Assembly: GCF_010183535.1 (NCBI RefSeq)
Contig: NC_071328.1
Span: forward strand, 3,782,001-3,846,000
Direction: 5' to 3'
Length of the DNA stretch: 64,000 nt
Origin: Caenorhabditis remanei
Taxonomy: Eukaryota; Nematoda; Chromadorea; Rhabditida; Rhabditidae
Positions 29,229 through 44,761 of this stretch are shown here, piece after piece; positions within the stretch are counted from its first letter, which is position 1, and each line of letters starts with the position of its first letter. A program made the translations under genes and the position numbers. The notes below the pieces were generated by a model, which saw only the letters and a list, made by a program, of their open reading frames with translations, was not told the DNA's origin and made no database searches.

Positions 29229-31372
29229 GATTCGAATAATTAGTTTTTAAAGCATGATTCTCGGATAAGAGAAAGCTTAGAGCTGAAAACCAAGGAGAAA
29301 TGAATGCCATCTCCACCTACCACTATACTAGTATAAAAGGCAAACGATCATTGTTGTTTTTCACTTCCTAGTTGCCATCATCCCCCTTACAGTACCCGCC
29401 TCCTCTCCCTCTCTTTGAGTCAACAAATCACTATCTTTGTTACTCGTTTTCTATTTGAAGAGGGAAGAGTGATAATACGTTATAAGGTTGAATGATAGCT
29501 AGGTGTAAAAGGAAAAACAAATTGTTTGGAAATTGGAGAATTTTGAAGTGGGAGGATTTTAAGATAGGGATGGGTGAAGGGAAGGGGACTATTTGACCTC
29601 AGAAAAAAGGTTTAGGCTGAAGCTTGAAGAAAAGTGTTAAATTCTTAAATTTCCATCTCAAAATGTTTAGGAATTCGAAAACTTTAAGTCAATCTTGTTA
29701 AAGGAAAAATAGCAGAATTTGGAAGCTCGTCAAGGTTTTCATTTTTAGCCTAACTACTGAAATTTATATTTGTTATATAGATCAAATTTAGTTCTTCATT
29801 TTTGTAGTTGATAACTTTTTGATAACTTTTCTAGCTTTCTAGATATGAGAGTTTTTAGCGAGGTATTGTAGAGACCTCTTCAGTTTAAGAACCCAACTTT
29901 TGACGGCACGTATCTCAAAAACTAAATGAGATATCAAAAAGTTATCAACTACAAAAATGCAGATCTAAACTTGGACTATAATAGATTAAAATATTGACAA
30001 CTCAGTGCAACAAATTATTCTGTGACGGGCGGTTAAAGTCAGCCAATCCCCAGGTTTCGAAATGACAAGCACTGGTGTAACTTCGATGACTCATATCACA
30101 TCTCTCTAGGAAAAAATTGTACAAAATAGTTGCCAACAATAAATATATATCACTAGACTTTTGCTACAACATATCAAAATCTCAAATTCCTGAAGTAATA
30201 TGGAAAGCTGTGACAAACTGTCAAAGTTAATCAACTTTTCATAATAAATGAAGAGTCTTGAACAATCACTATTTTCAACAGTTCATATCTCTCTAGGAAA
30301 AAGTTGTACAAAAAAGTTGTCAACTACAGAAATGTAGATTTAGAGTTGTGCTACAACATATCAAAAAATCAAAACTGTGACGCTACATACAGTGCCGTGG
30401 TAGCCTTCAGAAGTGGAGCAGTTTTTAAGTTTTTCACAAAAAAAATTTTAAAGCATTTTTCACCGAAGTCAGACTAGTTTTGTCTAGTGTTTTTAATATT
30501 GAAAAACTTGGTTAAAACTTCTTTTTTTAAACAAATTTTAGCATATGCGCACTACCGCACTAAATACCCATTTCGGTGGAGCGCGGATACCAAAGTTCAT
30601 GTGTCGCAAAAACGCCCTAGCGTAAAATTTTTTGCGTTTTTTTTTCACGTATTCCACTAGAGCACAATTGCCAAAAATTTGTTCCAAATTTTCTGTTATT
30701 CCCACTATTTGTATGTGAGGGGGTCATTGAAAGTGACATTTCCTGTTCTTTTCTCTTTCTTTTCATTCTGTTTTTTTCATTTTTTTCATTCTACTCTCCA
30801 CCCTCAACTACTCACAAAAAGAAGAAAAAGAGACGACACAAATGGAACGTTCTGAAAAAAAACAAGTGGAGAGAGTGGGTGAAAAGAAGAGAGTGCAGAG
30901 AAATGAGTCGAGCAATCAGCTGTTTTCACAGGAGAAATAGTGTGGGGAGAGGGAGAGACGCAGAGTGGGAAAAAACTAGAAAATTTCCTTTATTTTCAGA
31001 GGGTTTTCAGCAGGGACTTGAGTTACAGAAAGAAAACGCCAAAAGCGCGCCAGTGAAAATAAAAAATGAAAAATGGAATATAACTTTTTCAATTTTATAG
31101 CCGATTTCCGGTTTTCAGAAGGCAAAGGAAGTGAGAAAAAAGGATCCGGAAAAGACTCATTTTGCACTTTTTTTGTAATCAATATACTCGTGATAAGCAG
31201 CAAAAAAAAGTAAGGTCATGTACTTTTTGATAACGATGAAAGTAGGAAAAATGAGGGAAAATGGAACATTACGAAATGAGCAAAAGAGAAAGTGATCAAT
31301 GGTTTACACAAAGGAAGAGTATTATTTCTATTGGTAGCATTCTAGAACTTTCAAAACTAAAATATTTGGATT

Positions 31373-31548
31373 CAGCTCGTCGAGGCCTTTCAAATGAGTA
31401 TAATCATGACGATGTTTGGAGCAGTTCGGGTCTCACCGCGAAAGCTACAGTAGTCCGCAACTTGGATTACTGTAGCTTTCGCGGTGAGACCCGAGTTGAA
31501 GCAAACCATGTAATGATTGGACTCATTTGAAAGGTCTCGACGAGCTGA
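31373..31548. mobile_element. Palindromic element, CAGCTCGTCGAGACC family
   Basis: Inverted ends CAGCTCGTCGAGGCCTTTCA and TGAAAGGTCTCGACGAGCTG. It is followed by GTTTTGGGTTTCTAGGCCAG, the inverse of the block that precedes other copies. Confidence 0.83.
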
Positions 31549-31662
31549 ATACGAATATTTTGGTTTGGTGGATGAGTTTTGGGTTTCTAGGCCAGCAGGG
31601 GTGGATTTTCAGTTTTTACGTTAATTTTTAAAAAAGAGTTTTTGACGAAATTAATGAAAAAA

Positions 31663-31952
31663 CCATAGTTGTCAAGGCCCGGGCCGGTAGAAAATTTTCA
31701 AGGCCCGGCTTCAAAAAATGACCCTTTTTTTTCCAATTTTTTTTTCGAAATTTTTTCAATTTTTCATCGGAAATGTGACCATTTTTGACTATTTTTCAGA
31801 ATTTCTTCTAATTCTGACTGATAGTCGAAAATTTGACTTTTTCGCGAAAAAATTCAAAAAAATTCAAAAAATTTGAAAATTTGACTTTCGCGCCAATTTG
31901 CCCGGGCCCTGATTTCGCTGACAAGGCCCGGCCCGGGCCTTGACAACTATGG
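31663..31952. mobile_element. Palindromic element with CCATAGTTGTCAAGGCCCGG ends
   Basis: About 290 bp. The terminal 25 bases (CCATAGTTGTCAAGGCCCGG and five more) are perfectly inverted at 31928-31952. GC-rich ends enclose an AT-rich interior with loosely inverted TTTTCAATTTTT-type runs. Confidence 0.82.
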
Positions 31953-32554
31953 AAAAAACTGATTTTAAAAAACAGAAAAATAACCAAAAAGTAATAGATC
32001 AATCAATTGCACCACCTATTATGAAATCCAGTGGGAAAGAAAACCTAAAAATTAAAAAAAAATTATGTCACAGTTAAAATAACAGAGATAACAAAAAAGA
32101 AAGGCGAAAACACTGAAATGAACGTAGAAAAAAAAAGAATTTTCGAGTATTCTCTCTCTCTCTCGATTGGGGGGAATGCCCTTCTTGTTTATCTCCTCGG
32201 TCCGAAGTCTGGCGGGGTGGTCGAAAAGTGCAAACTGGTCAACAAAGGGGTTCTGACGTGGCAAATTCTGGGAATTTCTGGTAAGGAAAACGGGAAAAAG
32301 TCTGGAAAAGCTCTCTGGAATATATATCGAGGGGTTGAAAATAGCTGAGATGGGTTACTGTAGGGCTACTGTAGGCAAAAGTGGTACTGTACTTTCAAAT
32401 TTTATTGTATCTGAAAAAAATGAAAAAAATTTGCTTCAAAACCGTTCCCATCCCAACCTTTGCCGCTTCTCCGCTAGACACCCGGACGCCCGTCGCGTCT
32501 CTTCTCCCCCTTCCCTCACCCTTTTCACGGCCAATTTCTCCACCTCTAGGTCGT

Positions 32555-32636
32555 GCAGCGATGTCCGAGTGGTTAAGGAGTTGGACTTGAAATCCAATGG
32601 GCTATGCCCGCGTAGGTTCGAACCCTGCTCGCTGCG
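32555..32636 (+). tRNA. tRNA-Ser (anticodon UGA)
   Basis: 82 nt with a 7 bp acceptor stem (GCAGCGA with TCGCTGC) and discriminator G. The D-arm has GTCCGAGTGGTTAAGG. The anticodon arm is TTGGA-CTTGAAA-TCCAA, giving TGA. A long class II variable arm (TGGGCTATGCCC) and the T-arm GTAGGTTCGAACCCTGC follow. The A- and B-boxes fit the consensus and a T-run terminator lies just downstream (near 32641-32656). Introns and a CCA end are absent, as expected for a eukaryotic nuclear tRNA-Ser. Confidence 0.97.
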
Positions 32637-32955
32637 AATGTCTTTTTCTTCTTTTTTATTGTGTTTTCTTATCAAATAATTCATAGTCTTTGTGCTCAAA
32701 ACGCTGTTTCTCTATTTCTCTCTCATGAAATGAAATTTAACGATTCGAATGAAAAATGAACTTGGATTTCTAAAGAGATTTGAGAGAAAGAAAGAGAGAA
32801 AAGTGAAAGGATATCTTTTTCGTTTTTCTTCGAGTAAAAAGAGCACATCACACTGATTTTTTGAGTTGGAGCCGCCCGGTGTTGCCCTCTTTCTAACTTA
32901 CTTTTGAAATTTTTAAAATAGAAATTAAAAATTTTATAAAAATTTTCCAGTGAAA

Positions 32956-34071
32956 ATGAGAATTTGGGTGGCTTCTCTGATATTCTACGGGTCGGTTTTT
33001 GCACTTTGTGAAATTTTTCGATTTCTGGTCATCAAATCGTTTGATAATCCGAAACGATTATCTGCACTTTTGATTTTAGAGGTATGTGCAAGTGCGCTCC
33101 AGCGAAAACTATATTTAACCGCCGTGCAACAAATGCGCTCTAATGAGAAAAGAGCTAAACTCTAAAGTTTCAGTTTATCGGAACCCTTCAAATATGCGTC
33201 CCGATGTTCGATGTAGGCACAATTCTAGAAAATTACGGACTGCTCGGAGTTTTCGTGGAGATTACTGTAATCGAGTTGGCAAATTGTTATTTTCAACGTG
33301 ACGCCGTTGCTCATCCGTGTCCATTGGTAAGTGTGTAATGGAGCGCAGTTGCATTGTACGAAATTTCAAAATTTCAGGTAACCAACTGCTACCGTAGAAG
33401 CAAAGCGATCCGTCGGGGTGTTTATGTGTTTTTGGTGCAATTGGCTGCGGGTATCTTTTTTTAATTTTAAATTTCAAAAAAACAACAAAAATTTCCAGCA
33501 TATCTCTCATATTTCGTCGCCAGATTGTTCTGGAACATTGGTGTTCATCCCGTCCATTTGGAGCTTCTTGATCAGGACTCTTGCACTTCTGATCTTACTG
33601 TAACTCACTTTTTACAAAAATTTTTGTCTTTAAATTTTTTTCCAAATTTCAGGTAGCCATCACAACCGGTTGCATTATCGAAGGCGCGGCCACATTTCTG
33701 GCAAAATGGTTCGAAAAATTTGTAGATCAAAGATATGACGGGGATACGAAGCTGTGCTCCATTGCGAATTGCGTTTTTTCGGGTCTTTTATGTGCAATTG
33801 GTGAGTTTTACGCTCCACCGGGAAAACTAGATTAGAGCGCACTTACCAAAATCTAATTTTCCCAGGAATCAACTACACTGGAATGTACGCGAACCCGATC
33901 GTCGCGTGGGCTTGTACCTTCAATTGTTTGGGTGTCTCCCATGCCGGACACCTTTTTGTCTATTGGCTCAGTCCTTTTATCGCCTGGTATTTTGCTGAAA
34001 TTGTGTTCGGGTCGGAAGATGTGATTGAAGAGGAGGAAGAACCTGTGAAGGAGGCAAAGAAGACTGATTAA
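32956..34071 (+). CDS. aqp-9: Aquaporin, superaquaporin (AQP11/12-like) group
   Basis: Exons 32956-33081, 33174-33326, 33378-33450, 33499-33599, 33653-33800 and 33866-34071 give 268 residues. Six hydrophobic segments are visible. The second pore loop has NPI (YANPIVAW) and the first has HPCP (AVAHPCPLV) in place of NPA, the deviant pattern seen in the superaquaporin branch. These proteins pass water or small solutes, often in internal membranes. The acidic/basic tail (EEEEEPVKEAKK) is cytosolic in this family. TTTTCCAG just before the start codon suggests a trans-splice site. AATAAA at 34153-34158 is followed at once by the stop codon of the convergent Sm-like gene. The aqp-9 name rests on chromosome context and is less sure than the family. 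Confidence 0.88.
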
Positions 34072-34169
34072 AGACGAAAAAATGTTTCGAAAAAATATTT
34101 TTTAGATTCAAATTGAAAAACATAAATAGATCACAATGTATATACAAAATAGAATAAATCATTGTATTT

Positions 34170-34793
34170 TCATTCTTCAATAATCTTCTTGCCAGTATCG
34201 TACTGCTTCTGATCGAGACGCCGATTTTTCTTCTGATCTACGGCTTGTTTTCCTTGAATGCAACGACGAATTGCGGCTGTCGGATGGACAGTATGCTCGA
34301 AATGGACAAATCTGGAAAGAAATTTGGTTTTGAGCTGAAAAAGTATAAAAATTTCGGCGATTTTGTACAAGAGCCGTTTTTGTGTCGAATTACGAGCGCC
34401 GCGTAAATCGACACCAAAAACGGCTCTCAGCACCTAAAATCAAAAATTCACCTTTTTTCTTTTTAAAAAACGATTATAAAATCAGTTAAAACGTTCGAAA
34501 CAAAGATAATTATCACCTTATATGCTTTCCCTTCACAAAATACGTCTCCTCTTCAGTTTTCTGCGAATCACGAATCACCGTCACCGTTTTCAGATATAAA
34601 TTGAGATTTGAGTCGCAGCGTTCCAGTATTCCTGAAGGAAAACATGTTTTTCTCCATTTTTCAAATCTAAAACATTCTTACCAATCACATAATTATCACC
34701 ACGAAGCTCCACAACAACTTTCTTCCCAGCCATCCCTTGCAGAACGGCTCCACATCCTGATTCAAGTCTCTCCTTTTCATTACGTGGCTCCAT
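34170..34793 (-). CDS. Sm-like (LSM10-type) protein
   Basis: Exons 34793-34682, 34631-34517 and 34311-34170 give 122 residues. Sm1 is seen as the run GMAGKKVVVELRGDNYVIG through ILERCDSNLNLYL (about residues 20-51), and Sm2 as YFVKGKHIRFVHFE (about 69-82). The Sm2 end (R-F-V-H) resembles LSM10 (RYVHI), a U7 snRNP subunit for histone pre-mRNA processing, more than canonical Sm proteins (RGxxI). A charged tail of about 40 residues follows. A role in an Lsm ring is likely, but which ring is inference. It lies 350 bp downstream of ile-1 on the same strand, without an obvious acceptor before its ATG. Confidence 0.82.
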
Positions 34794-35142
34794 TACGTCA
34801 ATAATTTATTCGATCTATTTATCTACAATGATCTTACATCAAACAATCAACTTTCTTTCAAAACGAAAGAGAGCCTTTTAGACACAACCATTCGAATGTG
34901 CACCATACAAATACCATCGAAGGAAAACGGGGGGAAATCTCACATAATAACACAACACAAAAAACATGAAGAGACGATATTATTTACCGAGATTTTCTTA
35001 AAAATAAATAGGAAACGTTCGTTGTTAGTTCGTTGAAAAAAAAGGGTAATGCCGTAAATTCTAATGTATTGGGCACAAAACATCACATTTGACGACAGTT
35101 TCGAGGTGAAGAAAGACAATTTTTTGGTAAGAAGTTAATAAA

Positions 35143-36885
35143 TTAGTAGAATTTCGCCTTGTCTTGCTTGCTTCGAACAAAGACGACACCGATGATAATT
35201 ACTGATTGAACAATAATGATGAGCATAAAAATAGTTGATGAAACGCAAGAGACATTCGGACAATTCGCTGATCCACCTGGTCCACTCTAAAAATCAATAA
35301 TTTGAAAATTTTTCAAATATTAAAAAAACTAACCGTCTGTACTTGCGTCGCTCGAACTGTTCTCAATTCGTTGAGCAACGAATCCACTTTCTGGTGCATG
35401 CTACTGTCTACTCCGCCAGCAGCACCGCCTCCTCCTTGCTGCTGAAATTCAAAAATTCAAAATCACAATTTCAGATTCTCCCAGATTTTAACTCACAACA
35501 ATTTTTTGGTCAATGTTATACGTCTTCGTGAAGATTTCATTGACATATTGTTTCATGTCACGAACGGATTGAGTCAAGTCACGCAATGACGTGATAACTT
35601 CATTCTTTTCAGGCTGTGAGAAACCAGCTCCTCCGCTGACCGCAGCAGGAGGGACTCCACCGGCTTGAGGGACTGCTGCTGCACCAGCGCCAGAGAGTTG
35701 CGCTTGTTGAATCTGCGCTAACCGTTGATCCATATTCTGCATAACCTGATGAATCGCATTCTGAGACTCGTAGATCAATCGAAGTTCGCGAGCAGTCGCA
35801 TCCTCGTAATATTTGCTTGGATCGTATTCATCATCCTCTTTCACTTTATCCGGATGTTGCTCCTTGAATTTCGATCTCTCCTGCTCGTACTCTTTCATCT
35901 GTCTCTCGAATTCCTCATCATACTTTTGCTTCTCCTGTTGTGGAATCTGTTCAGCAGCTGGCACTGGCTTTTGTTGCTCATTGAAAAGCGAGAAGACTGA
36001 GAAATCAAGAATATCGTGGTCATCAGCGAGTCCTCCAGTGGCAGCAGAGACTCCGAAGTATCCGTTTCTTGGCAAGAAGATGTTCTCAGCTCTCATACAA
36101 AGTTCGTAACGTGGAGTTGGTTGCATTCCATCGTCCACATGAACTGTGAGCACGTTCTTCATATACTCGATACGAACTCGCACTGGGTATGGCTTGTTAC
36201 GGAAGTCGCGTTGGCAACTTGACAAAATCTGTTGTGATCCATCGGTATGATGATCGTAAGATCTTGTTCCATCGTTAAGCATCAACGACACTTGTGGATT
36301 ATTCTTTTGTCCATCATTATCAAAAGAATCCATGAACAATCCCATTCCGGTCCAGAAGTCGTTTGCTCCAAAGACAGGTCCGAGTGCTCCAAGCTGTGAG
36401 GTATACCAGATTCCGAGTCCGTCAGCTCCAACACGTCCTTGTCCTCCGATTTTCAAAGCGATATCCACCTGCATTTCAGTTTATTTTTATTTCTTTTCAA
36501 ACATTTCAAGTTTTTCTCTCACCTGGAAGTTTTCACTCTCAACGAATGCTCTTTTATTCCATGCGATACCTTTTCTACTTCTCATTGATGGAGCCAAACG
36601 AAGTTGTTCTCCAGAAGCAATAGCATCACCACTAACCTAAAAAACATGAGATTAATCATCCAAAATATCGATAAAAACGCTTACAATCCAGAATGGAATC
36701 GATCCATCGCGTTGAGCTAGATTTGGAGCACGGAACGAATGCTTATATTCAAATCTAAAATCATAAACTTCCTTGAAACTTATCTAAGAACGTTCTAAAA
36801 CTTACTTCTTAAAAACCGGGTTATTTTGTGCTCTAATAACATTGATAACTATCAGCAGCACGAGTAGAACCCGTGTTGAGGTCAT
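35143..36885 (-). CDS. ile-1: ERGIC-53/LMAN1-like cargo lectin
   Basis: Exons 36885-36806, 36754-36685, 36636-36523, 36468-35497, 35441-35334 and 35286-35143 give 495 residues. Order: signal peptide (MTSTRVLLVLLIVINVIRA), L-type lectin domain (about 27-260, with GIAWNKRAF and the GADGLGIWYT strand), a Gln/Glu-rich coiled-coil stalk, one transmembrane helix near the C-terminus, and a short cytosolic tail ending KFY. It carries high-mannose glycoproteins from ER to Golgi; the terminal FY acts as the COPII export signal in this family. The start codon follows TTTCAG directly, so the mRNA is probably trans-spliced. It is the last gene of the presumed operon, 380 bp after ate-1. Confidence 0.95.
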
Positions 36886-37264
36886 CTCTGAAATCCCAAT
36901 AATCTTTTTGTGTACAAAAATGTAAATTTCGTGAGAAAATCAAATGATAAACCGGCAAAAACTGTAGAAAAGCTTGCCAGCCCACCAACCGTACACGTCG
37001 ACGTCCGGTGTCTGTATACACCAGAAATTACGCACAATTGCGGACTTTCTATCGGGAAAAAATTTTGGATGGTGAAAAGCGCGTTTCGGCCGCATTTCGG
37101 GTGCAAATACCGGTCAATAAAAAGCAAATAAAGACAGCAGAAGTTTTATTTCGGGTTCTCAGTGTGCTACACCGTTGAAAAATAAATACATACGTAATGC
37201 ACCGGAGAAGCTACAATAAAATTACAATATAGTTCGAGTAAAGAAAATGTTATGCATGAAAAAT

Positions 37265-39942
<2,678 letters not shown>

Positions 39943-40165
39943 TATGACTGAAATTTTTCGAAAATTGAAAAATAGGTGACGCTGGAGGGGGTGAAATTTA
40001 AAAAATGATTAAAAGAAAATAATCAAAATGGAATTGAAACCAATATCGACATACGGAAATGAGAAAGTTGATATTTTCTTTTTCAATTGAATATTATTGA
40101 AGAAAAACAATAAGAAAAAACGAACAAAAAAACTATCTAATAACATCTACAAAACAAATTTATCA

Positions 40166-40831
40166 TCATCCCTGAACATTCTCCGCATATCGTTTCTTCT
40201 GAATTTCATCTCGCTTCGCCATCTTAGCCGCTTTCTTCTCTTCCGCCTCCTTTTGCTGCAGCATCACCTCAAATCGCGGATCTTTCGGGTCCATCCAGTA
40301 GCCGAAATACTCTTGAATCTCACGAATTCTCTTCTCCAGAGCCAACTCCTTATCATCTTTTTCTCGTTCTTGTTTCACCAGAGATGCTTCATATTTCGCA
40401 AGAGCCGCCGGATACTTTTTCAGGTTCTTCTCAAGCTCCGCTAACCTCGCCACTTCAGCCTCCTTCTTTTTCTTTTGCAACTCATTATATTCCTTTTTAA
40501 CATCATTGAATTCTCTGAATAATCCGATCGCTTGCTCTTCTTCGATTTCTTCAGCAGTTGGGAACAGCTCTTCAACGGGAACACCACTCGCTAATCCATA
40601 TCTTCCGAATCGTTCCCGACGGGCGGCACGTTCTCGTTCGGAATCGAATTGAACCGGCGGAATTCCACCGGCTGCAATGATTCGATGTCGGGGACGGAGA
40701 CTGGAATAAAACTGTTTTCAGTGGAAAAAAATTAAGAAAATCACTCACAAACTGATATCAACTTTCGGTGTGGCTTCCTCACTGGCGGTTGTTGCGAAAC
40801 TTCTCGCCAGAACTCTCCAATTTCTCAACAT
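40166..40831 (-). CDS. Mitochondrial ribosomal protein mL64 (CRIF1/GADD45GIP1-like)
   Basis: Exons 40831-40749 and 40700-40166 give 205 residues. A basic, Ser/Thr-containing mitochondrial presequence (MLRNWRVLARSFATTAS) is followed by RFGRYGLASGVPVEELFPTA, matching the ARYGAASG...LWPSPEQL block of CRIF1. A long Lys/Glu-rich helix comes next, then FGYWMDPKDPRFEVMLQQKE, matching the family's GYQVDPRSARFQELLQ. In mitoribosomes the protein sits at the large-subunit exit tunnel and helps insert OXPHOS proteins. Nuclear roles claimed for mammalian CRIF1 are not implied. TTTCAG lies just before TAAAATG, so the start is a probable trans-splice site, 260 bp after rba-1. Confidence 0.88.
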
Positions 40832-41090
40832 TTTACTGAAATTGCTTCTTTTAACTTTTCTAATAGCAATAAATGAGGAAGAAAAATAAATATTGCTTAT
40901 GCGTAGCAATTACGCTCCGCAGAGATAACGGGAAAACGGCGGAAAACCTGAGAAAATTGAAAAAGAAAGAGAAAAAGTAATGATTGGAATAATGTTCATT
41001 GAAATAAAACCGAAGTGAAATCGAAGTGAATTGTTATATTTGAAGATCAAAATGAGGATGTGAGTGTTTTGATGAAAGAATTGATATGAA

Positions 41091-42530
41091 TCAACTAGTG
41101 GTGCTTTCTTGTTCGGATTTCTCTGGGTTAATGACGCCTTCCGAGACTTCCCAAACCTGTAAATTAATTGATTATAAATTATATTGGAAACTGGAACAAC
41201 TCACCTGAAATTTGTTATATTCGTCAGTACTACATATTGTCCATGGACGGTTCGGGTTCCATGAGAAATCGGCAACTTTTCCTAGGTGACCAGAATGAAC
41301 GAAAACAACTTCAGGTGGAGGGGCTGTGGGCTGCGTCGCTGGATCATTGGAGGGGTCTTCCACTTTTGAGAGATCCCATACAATGACAAGGCTGGAAATT
41401 GAAACAGTAATAATGGGAACTCTGCTTGCAACAACTAACTCATCAGATCCACTACTGGCAAGAACTGTTTCGATATGCGGACTGAATGCAACTTGGAAAA
41501 TCTCGTCCGTATGGTGTCGCAGCGTGTACATTCTCTTTCCCATATTTCGAACATCCCACACAGCAACAGTTTTATCTGCAGAAGCCGTAGCAAGAATGAA
41601 CTCATTGAATGGGTTATAAGAGACACAAGTGACATCGGAATTGTGTCCGATGGACGAGAGTTGGAATCTCGGGTGGCGAAGATCCCAGATATTCCTGAGA
41701 AATAAGACATGATAAAGAAATATTATATTTATATTAATTAATGAATTACAATTTTCTATCATCTCCCACAGATGCAAAGACATTCGGGTGAAGAGCGTGG
41801 AAAGCGACATCCTGTACATTCGAATCGTGGCCTTTATACTTGCTCACCGGAGTTAATTGACCAGCAATATTTTGGTGGGCATTGATATCAAAATGGCAAA
41901 TCTGAAAACGCATTGAAATTCTGACTTTTCCCAACGATTCCTAACCGCTCCATCCTCTCCGGCCGTCAATAAATGACCTTCACTCGTATTACTCCATGAG
42001 AGGCCATATCCTTCCCCTTCGTGTCCTTTCAGTCGCAATTGTGGTCGGAATTTGTTATCATGTGGTTGAGAGGGATGTTGAGTATAATCAAAAATATAAA
42101 CATCGTCACCGGGGCCTCTACTGGCAATTATAATCGGGTTTTGTGGCATATATCGTGCTCGGTGCACTTCGTCTTGATGAACAATTCGTATCTCATCTTC
42201 AAGTTTCGCCGCACTTCCCGCTCCATAGCCACCGAATTCTTGCTGTTCTGCATCCCATTTGGAATCGTCTAACTCGGCGGCGTCAGTAATCGAGAATTTC
42301 GAGATTAATAAATGATTTTGAACGTCATTTGATGTATGAGTTCCGAGTATCACTCGGTGTACAGAAGTGTCCGAGCTGTCGGTTTTAGTAACGTCAGGCA
42401 TCCATTGAACTGTTAAAGTGGGCCATTCGAGTTCTCTGGTGACGACTGTGTCGTAGAGGAAAGGAGCATTTTTCTTCCAAACTCTATGTTCTCGACTCGT
42501 CGTCTCTACACACGAATCCGCCTCACTCAT
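41091..42530 (-). CDS. rba-1: RbAp46/48-like WD40 histone chaperone RBA-1
   Basis: Exons 42530-41946, 41901-41750, 41694-41440, 41391-41205 and 41156-41091 give 414 residues. The N-terminal helix region (REHRVWKKNAPFLYDTVVTRELEWPTLTVQW) binds histone H4, and seven WD40 blades follow (e.g. VYIFDY, KYKGHDSNVQDVAFH, NIWDLRHP, VAVWDVRN, VIVWDLSKV). Such proteins serve CAF-1, NuRD, Sin3 and PRC2 complexes. It is a tandem paralogue of lin-53, 318 bp downstream on the same strand, with TTTTCAG four bases before the ATG. The 48 bp intron 41392-41439 is open in frame; retention would add 16 residues to a blade loop. Confidence 0.95.
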
Positions 42531-42848
42531 TATATTCTGAAAATGACAAAAAACCTTTAAAAATCTGAAAAAACCACAACAACGAAATACTAGTATGAGT
42601 TGGCACAACATACACACAAACAACATCAACTACACAATATATATTGGGACAAAAATCGGTAGATTTATCTGAATTCAAGTTCTTTTTCAATCATAATGCG
42701 AGATAAATTAATGAATTTAGAATTTACAGTCAAAATGTGGTGAGAAGGTGGGGGAAATATGCAAAAATTGTTAGAACGGGGAAGATTCAAAGATTCAGAT
42801 GAGATGCAAAAAGTAAAAATCAAAAATAATTTATCTGCTTGGAGCAGT

Positions 42849-44221
<1,373 letters not shown>

Positions 44222-44761
44222 TTATGAGATTTTTGAAGCGTTGAGAAGCCAAAAAGTATAGACGGAAGTAGAAACACAATTTGAGAGAAGAAAGCTATTT
44301 CTTATATCGATTATTACAATTTGAGAGAGGTATTGTGCACTTATTCGTAAGCAATACAACACAAATCAATAAAAAAAGAACTGAAGAGAATCATTATGCG
44401 AGAGATTCAATAGACTCAAAATAACTGAGCATATGTCCTGACTGCGGTAAAAAACCCATTTTGAATGCGTCTGTGCGTCGGTTTTTCGCGGGTGTGCGGG
44501 TCTCGCAACGATTTGACGGCACAAGTGTCGTAAGGTACGGTGTATGAGAGGCTCATTTGAATTCCTCTCGGACAACTCCAGGCTCACTCAATTCAGTACT
44601 CTGGGAACATCATCAAAACTCGTTCTCTAGGTTTATCGATTTTCGGTTCTGATTTTACGAAAAATTAGGTCGATTCTTTTTATATTTGTTACTTTATTTA
44701 TTTTTTCGTTTCACATTTTTCTACCGGCTCAAAATCCTGCTCTTAATTAATCGCTTTTCAG

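Larger units (their letters stand above)
25826..32554. other. Long gene-poor, repeat-rich interval
   Basis: No exon chain with good splice sites and a continuing frame was found on either strand. Contents are the repeats listed separately, purine-rich and GAGA-rich tracts (a (GA)n run near 27599-27617), scattered GCGCTCTACCG fragments, and two pairs of TAGTTGACAACTTTTTGATA-type repeats at about 29800-29960 and 30290-30360. Upstream regulatory DNA for the headcase gene could lie here. Confidence 0.5.

Noticed and set aside
30879..31203. Opposing ORFs of about 75 codons
   Set aside because: Purine-rich chance frames; no splice continuation or similarity.
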